Positions 8,736 through 18,177 of a stretch of 64,000 nucleotides of DNA are shown here, piece by piece. The stretch comes from Acidobacteriota bacterium (GTDB taxonomy: Bacteria; Acidobacteriota; Polarisedimenticolia; JACPZX01). Positions within the stretch are counted from its first letter, which is position 1. Every line of letters starts with the position of its first letter. The notes beneath the pieces were generated by a model, which worked only from the letters and a program-made list of their open reading frames with translations, was not told where the DNA came from and made no database searches. The DNA is taken from NCBI GenBank assembly GCA_016195325.1, contig JACPZX010000101.1, forward strand, positions 45,428 to 109,427. The letters run 5' to 3'. Both the position numbers and the translations under genes were made by a program.

Positions 8736-10868
8736 TCAGGTCTTCCCGCCCATACGGCTGTTCAAGGATTTCACCGAGTCACGGAGCCAGGCCATCGCCC
8801 CCTCCGGGACTTTCTCCGGCGTCTCGGGCTCCTGATAGTACCGGTAGTAGGAGTAGTAATTGGCGTAGTACGCCCCGGGGGTCTCCATCACCTTGTTGAG
8901 AATCACGCCGAGGATCCTCGCCTTGGCCAGCTGCAGTGCGTCGCGCACGTGGCGGACTTCCTTGCTCGTCACGCCGCCCGCCTCGGTGACGATGATTGCG
9001 GCGTCGAGCTCTCCTGCGAGGAGCATCGCGTCCGCGACGAGAAGAGTCGGAGGCGTGTCGAAGATGACGATGTCAGTCCGCGCTTCGAGATCCGCGATGA
9101 CCTCCTTCATCGCCGCGGACTGGATCAGCTCCGCCGGGTTGGGCGGAATCGGGCCCGAGGGGAGGATGAAGAGACCCGGATGCGGCGTCGCCTGGAGCGC
9201 GTCGTCGAGCGAGCACTCACCCGCCAGGACGCTGGTCAACCCGGTGACGTGGCGCGTCTTGAAGATCCTCTGAAGCGTGGGATTGCGGAGATCGGTGTCC
9301 ACGACCACGACCTTCTTTCCCGCCGCGGCGATGGCGCACGCCAGGTTGACAAGAGTCGTCGACTTTCCCTCCCCCTTCCTCGCGCTGGTGACTAGGATGG
9401 AGTGGAGGGGGCCTTCGACGGCCGCGAACTTGATGTTCGAGTAGATCCTCGTGTACGCCTCGGCCACCTGGTGCTGGGCCTTCCCCTCCGCGAAGACCAC
9501 TTGGCGAGGCTCCCGCATCCGAACGATCGCTCCGAGGAAACCGAGACCGAGCGTGCGGGTCACCTCGTCGGCCGTCCTCACCGTGGTGTCGGCGAATTCG
9601 ACGATGAACCCGAGGCCGAGGGCGAACATGACACTGACGATGCCCGCGAGAACGAGGGACGTCGACTTGCTCGTCGCCGCGTGAGGCACCTTCGCGAGAT
9701 CGACGACCGACGCGTTCCCCTGGACCATCTCCTTCTGGAGGTTGATGCTGTCCAGCTTGTCGCGCATTGAGTTGTACCGCTGCTTGGCTTCGGCGGCGCG
9801 GGCCTCGAGCGCCTCGAGCTCATTCTGTTTCTGCGGGAAGTCGACCAGCCGCGCTCTCACGGCGGCGATTTGCTTGTCCCACGATTCGAGCGCGATCTTG
9901 TGGTCGAGCAAGACGGCGTCCGTCTTGAACAGATCGTCTCGCAGGGCGAGGTATCTCTCGGGAGTGAGCGACGAGCCGTTCGCGTCGAGGGTCGCGCGCA
10001 TCTTGGTCTCGACGCTCTGGATCTGCGCCTGGAGGTTCTGAACCGCCGGATGGCTGTCCGTGTAGCGCAGGCGGGCGTCGCTGAGCATCGTCTGGAGTTT
10101 CCGGAGGTCCTCCACCTGAGGATCGTCGAGGGGGATACCCTCGGACGGCTCCTTGGGGAGCTTCGCCAGCTTCAGAATCTCGTTCCGGTGCGATTCCAGG
10201 ACTTCGACCTGGGTCTTGATCGTGGCGCGCTCCTTCTCGAAAGCCCCGATCGTGTTCTTGAGGCTCGTGATCTCGTCGTTGATGTTGACGAAACCCATGC
10301 TCTCCTTGAAACGCGTGATCGACGCCTCGTTGTCGTGCAGATCGCGCGCCGCCTGCTCCATCGCGCTCTGGAGGTACTGCGCGGCCGATACCAACTCCGC
10401 TCGAATGCTGTCCTTCGTGTCAGCGACGAATGTCTCCGCGGCGGTGTTTGCGAAGGAGACGGCCCGGACCTTGTCGAAGTGCGTGGCGTGGATGAGGATG
10501 AGGTCGGGCTCCTTGAACTCGGCGTGAATCGATCCGCCGACCTCTTCGGGCTGCGTCGCGATCGACTGGGCCACGAGCGCGTTGGCGACTTTCTCGGCAA
10601 ACGGGAGCCCGTTGATGATCTCCACGTACGACTCGCCGTGCAGCGACAGGTCGGGACGGTCGGTGCCCGGCGCGAACGCGAGCATCGGCTGCCGGTAGTA
10701 GAGCTGCGACTTGACTGCGACGAGGCTGTTCACCTTGTAGGCGGTCTTGGACATGAAGATCCACACGGCGGAGATCGAGAAGACGATGGTCAGGACGGAG
10801 AGGATGATCCACTTGCGCCGCCACAGAACTTCCGTGTAGTGCTGAAGTCCCACATCTTCCTGCGCCAT
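8736..10868 (-). CDS. Polysaccharide co-polymerase with bacterial tyrosine kinase (Wzc-like)
   Basis: This 710-residue inner-membrane protein sets chain length and regulates polymer assembly by cycles of autophosphorylation. The first membrane segment is at about residues 19-38. A large periplasmic coiled-coil Wzz/GumC domain follows, then a second membrane segment (VLAGIVSVMFALGLGFIVEF) near residue 410. The cytoplasmic BY-kinase has Walker A SARKGEGKSTTLVNLA, Walker A' VVVVDTDLRNP and Walker B DIVIFDTPP. A tail from residue 667 carries eight tyrosines in four YY pairs (YYANYYSYYRYY), the usual autophosphorylation cluster. A good promoter lies about 120 bp upstream. It fits as partner of the Wza-like exporter at 19.9 kb. 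Confidence 0.95.
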   Translation of the reverse strand: MAQEDVGLQHYTEVLWRRKWIILSVLTIVFSISAVWIFMSKTAYKVNSLVAVKSQLYYRQPMLAFAPGTDRPDLSLHGESYVEIINGLPFAEKVANALVAQSIATQPEEVGGSIHAEFKEPDLILIHATHFDKVRAVSFANTAAETFVADTKDSIRAELVSAAQYLQSAMEQAARDLHDNEASITRFKESMGFVNINDEITSLKNTIGAFEKERATIKTQVEVLESHRNEILKLAKLPKEPSEGIPLDDPQVEDLRKLQTMLSDARLRYTDSHPAVQNLQAQIQSVETKMRATLDANGSSLTPERYLALRDDLFKTDAVLLDHKIALESWDKQIAAVRARLVDFPQKQNELEALEARAAEAKQRYNSMRDKLDSINLQKEMVQGNASVVDLAKVPHAATSKSTSLVLAGIVSVMFALGLGFIVEFADTTVRTADEVTRTLGLGFLGAIVRMREPRQVVFAEGKAQHQVAEAYTRIYSNIKFAAVEGPLHSILVTSARKGEGKSTTLVNLACAIAAAGKKVVVVDTDLRNPTLQRIFKTRHVTGLTSVLAGECSLDDALQATPHPGLFILPSGPIPPNPAELIQSAAMKEVIADLEARTDIVIFDTPPTLLVADAMLLAGELDAAIIVTEAGGVTSKEVRHVRDALQLAKARILGVILNKVMETPGAYYANYYSYYRYYQEPETPEKVPEGAMAWLRDSVKSLNSRMGGKT

Positions 10869-10984
10869 GAGAAGCCCGTCTCCGATCCCCCCGGCACGCG
10901 GCGAGAATCACCGGGAGCGAAGAGAGACACCCCACCGGTGGGCCGCGACGTGTGACGACGAAGGCTGAAGTCAGTTGTTTCTAC

Positions 10985-11013
10985 AATATACAGTCCTGTC
11001 CGCAGGCGTTCAA
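10985..11013 (-). promoter_or_regulatory. Sigma-70-type promoter for the Wzc-like gene
   Basis: On the minus strand, TTGAAC (11008-11013) and TATATT (10985-10990) are separated by exactly 17 bp. The site lies about 117 bp upstream of the kinase start, in an AT-rich patch unlike the surrounding GC-rich DNA. This suggests the kinase gene has its own promoter in addition to readthrough from the upstream polysaccharide genes. Confidence 0.65.
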
Positions 11014-11038
11014 CCTTGGCCCGTTGGAGTCGAGGCGG

Positions 11039-12547
11039 TCAGCGGGTCCCGATTTCGGGGGAGGTGACGATCTCCTGGCCCTGGCGTCCCCCCCGCCGGA
11101 CCCAGCGGAAGAATTCGATTCTCCGTCCCTCCGCCCACCTCTCGGCCTGCTCCCCGAAGAACCCCAGAACACCGTCCCTGAGGAGAGAAAGCTCTTTCTC
11201 GTCCAGTGGTTGCGTTTTCAGGACGAGGAGCAGGCTCCGATCTTCCTGCAGGAACGCGCCGACAGCGTGCACCCTAAACCTCCGGCCGAGGATCTCGCGG
11301 ATTTCCTTCGCGGCGGTCGCGAACGACCCGCTGGAACTCAGCCCATCGAGAAACCTGCCGATTTCGCAGATCTGGACCTGATATTCGTCGGGTGAAACGC
11401 TCCGGCCCCCGTTGCTGGACTGCCATAGGATCGAGGAGGACACCATCTCGGGCTGCGGTGTCGCGCGGCGGGGCGACGCCGCCGTTGCGGTCGACACCTC
11501 GGAGAGCCGTTGTTCCATCTGCTCCTCGACGTACTTGAGCGTCCAGACGCCGAGCATCCCGCCCATGGCCAGCATCGCCGCGAAGAGGAACCCGATCTGG
11601 TACGGGAGCTGGACCATGAGATACGCGGACATCCCGAGGAACGAGCAGATGAAATAGAGAATCAGCACGACATGGCGGTGGTGCAGGCCGACCCTGACGA
11701 GGCGGTGGTGGATGTGGTCGCGATCCGCCTTGAAGGGACTGACCTTCCGGCTTGTCCGGCGAAGCACCGCCCAGAGGGTGTCGAGAACGGGCACGCCAAG
11801 GACGACGATCGGGAGCACCAGAATCGTCGCGGTACTCGCCTTGAGAGAAGCGACCAGACCGAACCCGGCAAGAAGGAACCCGAGGAACATGCTCCCCGTG
11901 TCTCCCAGGAAGATCTTCGCGGGGTAGATGTTGAACGGAAGGAACCCAAGCGTCGCTCCCGCGAGAACGAGCGAGAGGATGCCCACCATGGTGTGATCCG
12001 TCGCCGCCGCAACGCCGCAGAGCGCCAGGGAAGCGATTGAGCCGGTCCCCGCGGCGAGCCCGTCGAGGCCGTCGATCAGGTTCATCGCGTTCGTGACGCC
12101 TACGATCCACAGCACGGTGAGGGGGATTCCGATCCACCCGAGCTCCACGGAATCGCCGAGGGGATTCGTGAACAGCCTGACCTGAATGCCTCCGGCGACG
12201 ACCACCAGCGCCACGAGGAACCGGAACATGAACTTGGTTCGCACCCTCATGCCGCGCCAGTCGTCGTACGCGCCGACGCAGGCCATGACGACGGCGCCGA
12301 TCATCAAGGGCGTCAGCGCCTCGCCTCCGTCGCCGAGGAGCTGGGGCGCCTGCCACCGGACCACGGCAATGACGAGGAGGAATGGGACGACGATGGCGGC
12401 GCCGCCGAGGAGCGGGATCGGCACGTGGTGCATCTTGCGCCGCTCCGGGTGATCCACGATTTCCAGCTTGAGCGCGGCGCGGCGCACCACGGGGGTTAGG
12501 CAGGCTGCCCCCGCGAATGCGGAGATGAAGAGCAACGCGAGGATCAA
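11039..12547 (-). CDS. WecA/MraY-family polyprenyl-phosphate sugar-1-P transferase with extra C-terminal domain
   Basis: This 502-residue membrane enzyme would link the first sugar-1-phosphate to undecaprenyl phosphate and so start repeat-unit synthesis. It has the family motifs in order: DHPERRKMHHVPIPLLGG near the N terminus, the Mg-binding NAMNLIDGLDGLAAG, then KIFLGDTGSMFLGFLLAGF, and the cytoplasmic RDHIHHRLVRVG loop. About ten membrane segments fill the first ~335 residues. The remaining ~165 residues are soluble and not part of the usual enzyme (see findings). The start is a TTG with GGAGG nine bases upstream. Sugar specificity (GlcNAc or another) cannot be read. Confidence 0.9.
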   Translation of the reverse strand: MILALLFISAFAGAACLTPVVRRAALKLEIVDHPERRKMHHVPIPLLGGAAIVVPFLLVIAVVRWQAPQLLGDGGEALTPLMIGAVVMACVGAYDDWRGMRVRTKFMFRFLVALVVVAGGIQVRLFTNPLGDSVELGWIGIPLTVLWIVGVTNAMNLIDGLDGLAAGTGSIASLALCGVAAATDHTMVGILSLVLAGATLGFLPFNIYPAKIFLGDTGSMFLGFLLAGFGLVASLKASTATILVLPIVVLGVPVLDTLWAVLRRTSRKVSPFKADRDHIHHRLVRVGLHHRHVVLILYFICSFLGMSAYLMVQLPYQIGFLFAAMLAMGGMLGVWTLKYVEEQMEQRLSEVSTATAASPRRATPQPEMVSSSILWQSSNGGRSVSPDEYQVQICEIGRFLDGLSSSGSFATAAKEIREILGRRFRVHAVGAFLQEDRSLLLVLKTQPLDEKELSLLRDGVLGFFGEQAERWAEGRRIEFFRWVRRGGRQGQEIVTSPEIGTR

Positions 12548-12837
12548 GTCAACGCGCCTCCGGCTGGTTCACCCTGGAATGCCCTCCGACACCTCGTCCC
12601 CAGTCGAGGATTGCGGAGACTCCCGCCTCACCGGGATGCGCGGCGACCCGCGCATCCCGGGAACACACACTCAACCCCGAAAATAAGGGGAGCTGTTCGG
12701 AGTTCCCCCTCTATCACATTCTAACGATTCTGCCCGTAGACCTGCTGGTTCTCGTCCCTACATACGCCGGAACGGCGCGGATGTCAACGGCAGGGGCGCT
12801 ACGCCTCCCCGGAATCGGCGTTGTCTGGTCGCTCGGC

Positions 12838-13527
12838 TCAACGCGTCAGGATCGCGATGCCGGGCACCGGAGCGCCCAGAGGACCGGCGACGGCACGAGC
12901 ACCTGCGCTCGCCGTCAGGAGTCCGGAGAGCAGCCCGGCGACGGCGAGCCGGCGGTACTCGCCCGTGACGACGGCGATGCCGTCGGGCGTGCTCCACCAC
13001 CGCTCGTAATCCACGTACATGCTCTCGGACGGGTAGACGCCGAACTCCACGCCGCTTCCCGCCAGCACTCGCGAGAAGACCCAGGCGGCGCGCCGCGTGT
13101 GAAACGGCGAGGTGATCACGAGGAGCGACTTGCGCCCCGACGCCCGGGCCCGCCGAAGCGCCGCTCTCGCATCGTCGAAGGTGCTCCCGGAAACCTCGCA
13201 GAACAGACGATCCCGGGGGACGCGGGCGCGCTCGAGGGGAAAGGCCATCGAGAACGAGTCTAGGCTCTCCCCGGTGAAGAGGATGTCCCCGCACGCTCCG
13301 CTCAGCATGAGATCGATCGCTGAGCCCACTCGCTCGCGCGCGCCGCCGCCGAGCACCACCATCAGGTCACACCGCTTGATGGGCACCGTCCTGACGAGCC
13401 ATCGTCCGGCCCGGGAGACCCCGAAGCCTAGGGCGCTCATCAGGACTGCGGCCAGCGCCACCAGAACACTCGCCAATCTCATCCATCGGGTCCTCGGCTG
13501 GCGATCCGGAGGAGCGCTCACCGTCAC
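12838..13527 (-). CDS. YdcF/ElyC/SanA-type (DUF218) membrane-anchored protein
   Basis: This 229-residue protein has one N-terminal membrane segment (about residues 17-40) and then the DUF218 core. The core motifs are CDLMVVLGGGARERV, DILFTGESLDSFSM, STFDDARAALRRARASG and LLVITSPFHTRRAAWVF. DUF218 proteins are linked to envelope and polysaccharide metabolism, but no reaction is firmly known. The GTG start overlaps the stop of the upstream Wzy-like gene by 4 bp (GTGA), placing it in the polysaccharide operon. The 290 bp between it and the WecA-like gene contain an AT-rich patch but no gene that I can see. Confidence 0.85.
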   Translation of the reverse strand: MTVSAPPDRQPRTRWMRLASVLVALAAVLMSALGFGVSRAGRWLVRTVPIKRCDLMVVLGGGARERVGSAIDLMLSGACGDILFTGESLDSFSMAFPLERARVPRDRLFCEVSGSTFDDARAALRRARASGRKSLLVITSPFHTRRAAWVFSRVLAGSGVEFGVYPSESMYVDYERWWSTPDGIAVVTGEYRRLAVAGLLSGLLTASAGARAVAGPLGAPVPGIAILTR

Positions 13528-15047
13528 GCGCTAGCCGGAGCCTCGATCTCCGCTTGCCCGTCCCGTTCCACCGTCTCGCGGATGGTCCAGCCGATCAGCA
13601 GCCACGCGAAGGGAGCGCTGACGGAATCCCGAAGGCACTGCCCGAAAAGGCTTCCGAGGAAGAAGGCCGCGAGAACACCGAACACGACACGGTATGTGAA
13701 GGGATCAGCGGACTTCGACGCGAGCGTGAGGATGTCGCGAAAGAACACGAAGCCAACCCCCACGAAGATGAACGCGGCGAGAGGACTGCTGCCGTACATG
13801 AGCTCGAAGAACATCGAATCGGCCTCGGTGCCCTTGCCCCCGGCGAACCTCCTCGCGGCGATGGTCGTCGAACCGAGCCCGCGACCGACGGGAAACTCGG
13901 TGAAGGAGCTGCGGACGATGTACGACCAGTTGGCGAGCCTCATGGTGAAGCTCTTCTCTTCCGTCGGATGGGCGATCCCGGAGATCGTGTGGACGACGAA
14001 CGGGTCGTTCGAGCGCCCGGCGCCCTGCCAAACCTGCTCCGGAGTGAACGAGTACAACTGCGAGTAAATCAGACCGATCCCGATGAACGCCATCGAGGCT
14101 CGCAGGACGACGAGCCGCCTCTCGCGGACGTAGATGATCAGGAACATGATCAGGGAGAAAGCCAGCATGAAAACGGCGGTGCGCACGGCGACGAAGACCA
14201 GAGTGAACAACACCATCCCGACGGGTATCAGGTAGAGAGGTCTTGCCTTGTTCCTCCAGTAATGGGCGGCAGCAAGAAAAGCCGTGACGACCATGTAGAG
14301 GCTGAAGTCGCCCACCGTGGAGAACGTCGACATGACCCGGACCTTCTCGCCGAACGTCAGCAGGAAGTTCTTCGACTCCAGCTCGTACTTTTCCACGGCC
14401 GTCAACCCGAAGTAGTGCTGGTAGACCCCGTACGCGGTGGTGACGGTTCCCACGACGATTATCAGCAGGAACACCTTGTGGATGCCGCGCCGATCGAGCG
14501 TGAAGCCCATGAAGACCCACAGCATGGGGACGATGAAGTACATCGCGCCCGCGACGCCGACGAGGATGTTCCCCTGCAGCGGATTGAACATCTCCAGGAA
14601 GTAGACCCCCCCCAGCGACACCAGCAGCTTCATCAAGAGGCTGCTCTGGAAGTAGCGATAGCAGCGATTCCCCTGGAAGAGAAGGATCCCGGTGAACATC
14701 GCGATCGCCACGAGCGGGGGGAAGATGAGGATCGGATCGGTCTTGGAGAAATCATTGAAGTACAGCACCTGCCGGCGGAGGTAATACATGAACGGAAGGA
14801 ACAGGAGGATGATGAAGATACCGCGCCGGGGAGACAGGCAGAGCAGTCCGAGCACGCCGAGAAGAATCAGCACGATCGTCCGGATCTCACCCTGGGTGAG
14901 GAGGTAGGCGACGGCGACGCCGAGGATAATCGTCGCGAGCCCCCAGAGGAGAACCGGCGTGCGGCGGTCGACCGGAGCGGTGTCCGGCCCCAGAATGAGG
15001 GGGATCTGGCCTCCGTGGTGCCGCTCGGACCCCGTGGGCGGGTTCAC
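13524..15047 (-). CDS. Wzy-like polysaccharide polymerase / O-antigen ligase family membrane protein
   Basis: This 507-residue protein has about 11-12 membrane helices and one large periplasmic loop near residues 340-390 (SFTPEQVWQGAGRSNDPF... and VGRGLGSTTIAARRF). That is the layout of the Wzy_C/O-antigen ligase superfamily, which polymerises lipid-linked repeat units in the periplasm. The segment ...FTEFPVGRGLGSTT resembles the catalytic-loop region of that superfamily. The GTG start has GGGAG upstream. It is coupled to the DUF218 gene by a 4-bp overlap. Polymerase is more likely than ligase because the locus has Wza and Wzc partners. Confidence 0.85.
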   Translation of the reverse strand: MNPPTGSERHHGGQIPLILGPDTAPVDRRTPVLLWGLATIILGVAVAYLLTQGEIRTIVLILLGVLGLLCLSPRRGIFIILLFLPFMYYLRRQVLYFNDFSKTDPILIFPPLVAIAMFTGILLFQGNRCYRYFQSSLLMKLLVSLGGVYFLEMFNPLQGNILVGVAGAMYFIVPMLWVFMGFTLDRRGIHKVFLLIIVVGTVTTAYGVYQHYFGLTAVEKYELESKNFLLTFGEKVRVMSTFSTVGDFSLYMVVTAFLAAAHYWRNKARPLYLIPVGMVLFTLVFVAVRTAVFMLAFSLIMFLIIYVRERRLVVLRASMAFIGIGLIYSQLYSFTPEQVWQGAGRSNDPFVVHTISGIAHPTEEKSFTMRLANWSYIVRSSFTEFPVGRGLGSTTIAARRFAGGKGTEADSMFFELMYGSSPLAAFIFVGVGFVFFRDILTLASKSADPFTYRVVFGVLAAFFLGSLFGQCLRDSVSAPFAWLLIGWTIRETVERDGQAEIEAPASA

Positions 15048-15104
15048 AGCGTGCGGCTCCCGGCCGCCGCGCCGCGGGCGCGTCCGCGATCGAAGGCGCT
15101 CATG

Positions 15105-17063
15105 CTAGAGGGTGACCTCCGTGCGCCGGCACCAGTCCACCAGCGCGAAGACGGCCCACGTGCGCGACCACGGAACTTGATGGGGCGCGGCCGACTGGGC
15201 CTCGAGCAATCGCGCGACCTCGGCGCGCTCGAGGCCGGCGCGGGCCACGAGGGGGGAGTCGAGCAAGGTCTCTCTCATCCGCGCGCGCACGGCTCCTGCG
15301 CGCAGCCAGTGCCTGTACGGGAGCACGAACCCCTGTTTCGCCCGAGGCTCCCACGCCCCCGCGAGGAACGGCGAGAGCACGTCGCGCTCGAACGGCTTGT
15401 CGGGAGGCCCAGCGCACCTCAGGCGCCCCGGGACGCGCATCGCCTCCTCCACGAACACATGGTCCGTGAACGGGGCGCGAACCTCCAGGGACACTCCCAT
15501 GCTCATCGTGTCGGTGTCCCTCAGGCACCTTTCCCCGAGGAAGAGGCGCCACGTCAGAAGCGAAGTCGCCGTGACGGCGTCGCTCCCGCCAATCTCCTCC
15601 TTCAGGAATGCGACGAACTCGGGCGGCAGCCCGAGGAGTGACGGTGCGCTGTCCGCGCCGGTCGCCCGGGCCGCGGGCGCGATCAGGCGGCGCCGGCTCC
15701 ACGAGGGGAATAGGATCTGGGCCGCCTGGTAGGCGGCGATCGCCCTCGTCTCCGGGGAGCCCGATCCGTTCGAAGCGGCCCCGAGCGTGTCGAGCGCGCT
15801 CCACGAGTAGGTGAGCTTCGACGCGGCGCCGTCTCCCGCCGTCAGAGCGCGGACCGCGCGCCTAATCCATCCGGCCGCCGGGCCCGCGGCGCCGACGAGG
15901 GCGCCGAGCGCCGGCACCCCCTTGAAGAAGGGGTAGCCGCCGAACAGCTCATCGGCGCCGATGCCCGAGATGGCAACCTTCAGTCCCGCCCGACGCGCGG
16001 CCCTCGAGACGAGATATGTGTTCACGCCGTCGAACGTCGGCTGGTCCATCGAGGCCAGCGCGTCCGGAAGCCACTCGAGGAACTCCGCCTCGCGAACGAG
16101 AGACTCCTCGTGCCGCGTCTTCCAGTGCGCCGCGACGCGCCGCGAGTAGGCCGACTCGTCGTGATCCTTCTCATCGAAGGTGATCGAAAAAGTCCGGAGA
16201 TCCGCGCTCTCGGGGCCGAGGGCACCCAGGACGGCAGAGGAGTCCATTCCCCCCGAGAGGAAGACGCCGAGCGGCACGTCGCTGATCATCCGCAGCCGGA
16301 CCGCCTCCCGGAACTCGTGGCGAAGCGCCTCGCCTCCGTCGCGTGGGCGCGCGCCCTCCGGCCCCAGGGCGCGCGGCGGCCGCCAATACGGAGCGTTCTC
16401 AACGATGCGCCCCTGAGCATCGACGCGCATGAAATGCCCCGGCAGCAGGCTTCGCACGCCGCGGAGCATCGTCAGGGGGGAGACGACGAACCCGTTCGCG
16501 AGGTAGACATCGAGGGAGTCGGGATCGAGCCGCCGCTCGACGAGGCCGCTGGCGAGCAGGGTCCGGATCTCGGACGCGAAGACGAAGAGGCCCGGACGGG
16601 GGGTCGCGTAGTAGAGCGGCTTCTTCCCGACACGATCGCGGGCGAGGAGCAGCTCGCGGCGCTGGTCGTCCCAGACGGCGAAGGCGAACATCCCTCGAAG
16701 GCGAGTGAGGCCCGCCGCACCGTGCGTGCGGTAGAGCTTGAGCGTGATCTCCGTGTCAGTCCTCGAGGCATAGCTCGCCGGCCCCTCGTCCAGATCCTTC
16801 CGCAGAGACTGGAAGTTGTAAACCTCCCCGTTGAAAGTGATCCAGTTGGCCGAGCCCGACTCCCTCATCGGCATGTGACCCGCGGCAGAGAGGTCGATGA
16901 TCGCGAGCCTCGCGTTGCCGAGCCAGCATTCCGCAGTCCCCGCCGGTATCCTCTGAACCCCCGAGTCGTCGGGACCGCGGTGCCGCATGGAGGAGACCAT
17001 CCTCGGGACCACGTCGGGATCGATCTCTCCGGCCGGCGCGACGAGCCCCGCTATGCCGCACAT
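15105..17063 (-). CDS. asnB: Asparagine synthase (glutamine-hydrolysing)-type amidotransferase
   Basis: This 652-residue protein begins MCGIAGLV, so Cys2 is the N-terminal nucleophile of the class II glutaminase. MRHRGPDDSG follows, then the C-terminal ATP-pyrophosphatase domain with SGGMDSSAVLGAL near residue 268 and the SGIGADELFGGYPFF loop. The length is typical of AsnB-like enzymes in polysaccharide clusters, which may amidate uronic acids rather than aspartate. Its start lies inside the 3' end of the upstream glycosyltransferase gene (13-bp overlap), so the two are co-transcribed. General asparagine synthesis cannot be excluded. Confidence 0.92.
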   Translation of the reverse strand: MCGIAGLVAPAGEIDPDVVPRMVSSMRHRGPDDSGVQRIPAGTAECWLGNARLAIIDLSAAGHMPMRESGSANWITFNGEVYNFQSLRKDLDEGPASYASRTDTEITLKLYRTHGAAGLTRLRGMFAFAVWDDQRRELLLARDRVGKKPLYYATPRPGLFVFASEIRTLLASGLVERRLDPDSLDVYLANGFVVSPLTMLRGVRSLLPGHFMRVDAQGRIVENAPYWRPPRALGPEGARPRDGGEALRHEFREAVRLRMISDVPLGVFLSGGMDSSAVLGALGPESADLRTFSITFDEKDHDESAYSRRVAAHWKTRHEESLVREAEFLEWLPDALASMDQPTFDGVNTYLVSRAARRAGLKVAISGIGADELFGGYPFFKGVPALGALVGAAGPAAGWIRRAVRALTAGDGAASKLTYSWSALDTLGAASNGSGSPETRAIAAYQAAQILFPSWSRRRLIAPAARATGADSAPSLLGLPPEFVAFLKEEIGGSDAVTATSLLTWRLFLGERCLRDTDTMSMGVSLEVRAPFTDHVFVEEAMRVPGRLRCAGPPDKPFERDVLSPFLAGAWEPRAKQGFVLPYRHWLRAGAVRARMRETLLDSPLVARAGLERAEVARLLEAQSAAPHQVPWSRTWAVFALVDWCRRTEVTL

Positions 17064-18163
17064 GTGGCCGCCTCCTCGAGAATCTCCCCCAACCGCTGCC
17101 GGAACACCTCGTGGGTAAAGCTCTCGCGCAGCCTGCGGTGCCCCGCCTCGCCCATGGCGCGCCGGCGCTCGGGGTCGGCGAGCAGATCGACGACCGCCGC
17201 GGCGATCTCTTCCGGACGGGTGCCGACGCAGCGCCCGTCGATGCCGTCGCGCACGACCTCTGGCGCCGCCCCCTCTCGGCTCGTGACGACAGGAAGGCGG
17301 TGGCGCCAGGCCTCCAGGAAGACGATGCCGAACCCCTCTCCCGTCGAAGGGAGCACGAAGACGTCGCTCGAGGCGTAGAGCGATTCCTTGAGATCTTCGT
17401 CCACCACCCCGTGAAAGCGCACGCAGGACGAGACGCCGGCCTCACGGGCAATTTCTTCGAGGCGGCCCCTCCACGGTCCGTCTCCCACGATGTCGCAGCG
17501 CGTCCCCGGGAATCGCGCGCGGACCGCCGGAAGGGCGAGAATCACTTTGTCGACGTTCTTGTGGGTGTCGATCAGGCTCAGTCGGGTGACGACGAGGAGG
17601 CGCCAGTCGCCCTCGGCCTCGTGCATTGTCGGGAAATGCTCCGGGTTTTCCCCGGCGGGCACGTCGAGCGCGTTCGCGAGAAACCGGAAGCGCGCCTCTT
17701 CCATTCCGTAGGCGCCGCCCATTGTCCTCGCGGTGAACCGGCTCACGGCCATGACGGTGTCCACGAATCGGCGCACGATGAACTCCTTGACCGCCGGAGG
17801 GCGCTCCCACACTTCGACGCCGTGCACCGTCAGGAAGTGCCTCGCCCGCGGCGCCACGAGGTGACCGAGCGCGATGCGCGGCGCGAAGTTCACGTGAGCA
17901 TAGATGATGACGTCGGGGCGATGCCTCAGCAGGTGCGCGATGAACGTGGCGACGAATCGGGGTCGCGCGGAATCACCGGCGAAGAACTTGACCCCCGGCG
18001 GGGCCGCCGCCGACGTCGACGTGTCCCACAGTCCCATCAACCTGATCTCCCCGACCTCGCCGCGCTCGCGGAGCTCGTCGAGGCTCCGGACGAGACGGCG
18101 GTTGAACCGCTCGAGTCCGCCTTCCAGGCTGTAGACGGCGGTCGCGACGATCAACGCTTTCAC
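17051..18163 (-). CDS. Glycosyltransferase family 4
   Basis: This is 370 residues when started at the GTG at 18163, which has a GAGGGGAGG ribosome binding site just upstream. Longer frames are antisense extension. It begins VKALIVATAVYSLEGGLERF, with the Gly-Gly donor loop, and later has VFVLPSTGEGFGIVFLEAW, the E-x7-E region of GT4 enzymes. The stretch RLSLIDTHKNVDKVI also fits GT4 family members. It overlaps asnB by 13 bp and follows the carbamoyltransferase by 14 bp, so it belongs to the main polysaccharide operon. Confidence 0.9.
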   Translation of the reverse strand: MKALIVATAVYSLEGGLERFNRRLVRSLDELRERGEVGEIRLMGLWDTSTSAAAPPGVKFFAGDSARPRFVATFIAHLLRHRPDVIIYAHVNFAPRIALGHLVAPRARHFLTVHGVEVWERPPAVKEFIVRRFVDTVMAVSRFTARTMGGAYGMEEARFRFLANALDVPAGENPEHFPTMHEAEGDWRLLVVTRLSLIDTHKNVDKVILALPAVRARFPGTRCDIVGDGPWRGRLEEIAREAGVSSCVRFHGVVDEDLKESLYASSDVFVLPSTGEGFGIVFLEAWRHRLPVVTSREGAAPEVVRDGIDGRCVGTRPEEIAAAVVDLLADPERRRAMGEAGHRRLRESFTHEVFRQRLGEILEEAATCAA

Positions 18164-18177
18164 GCCGCGGCCTCCCC

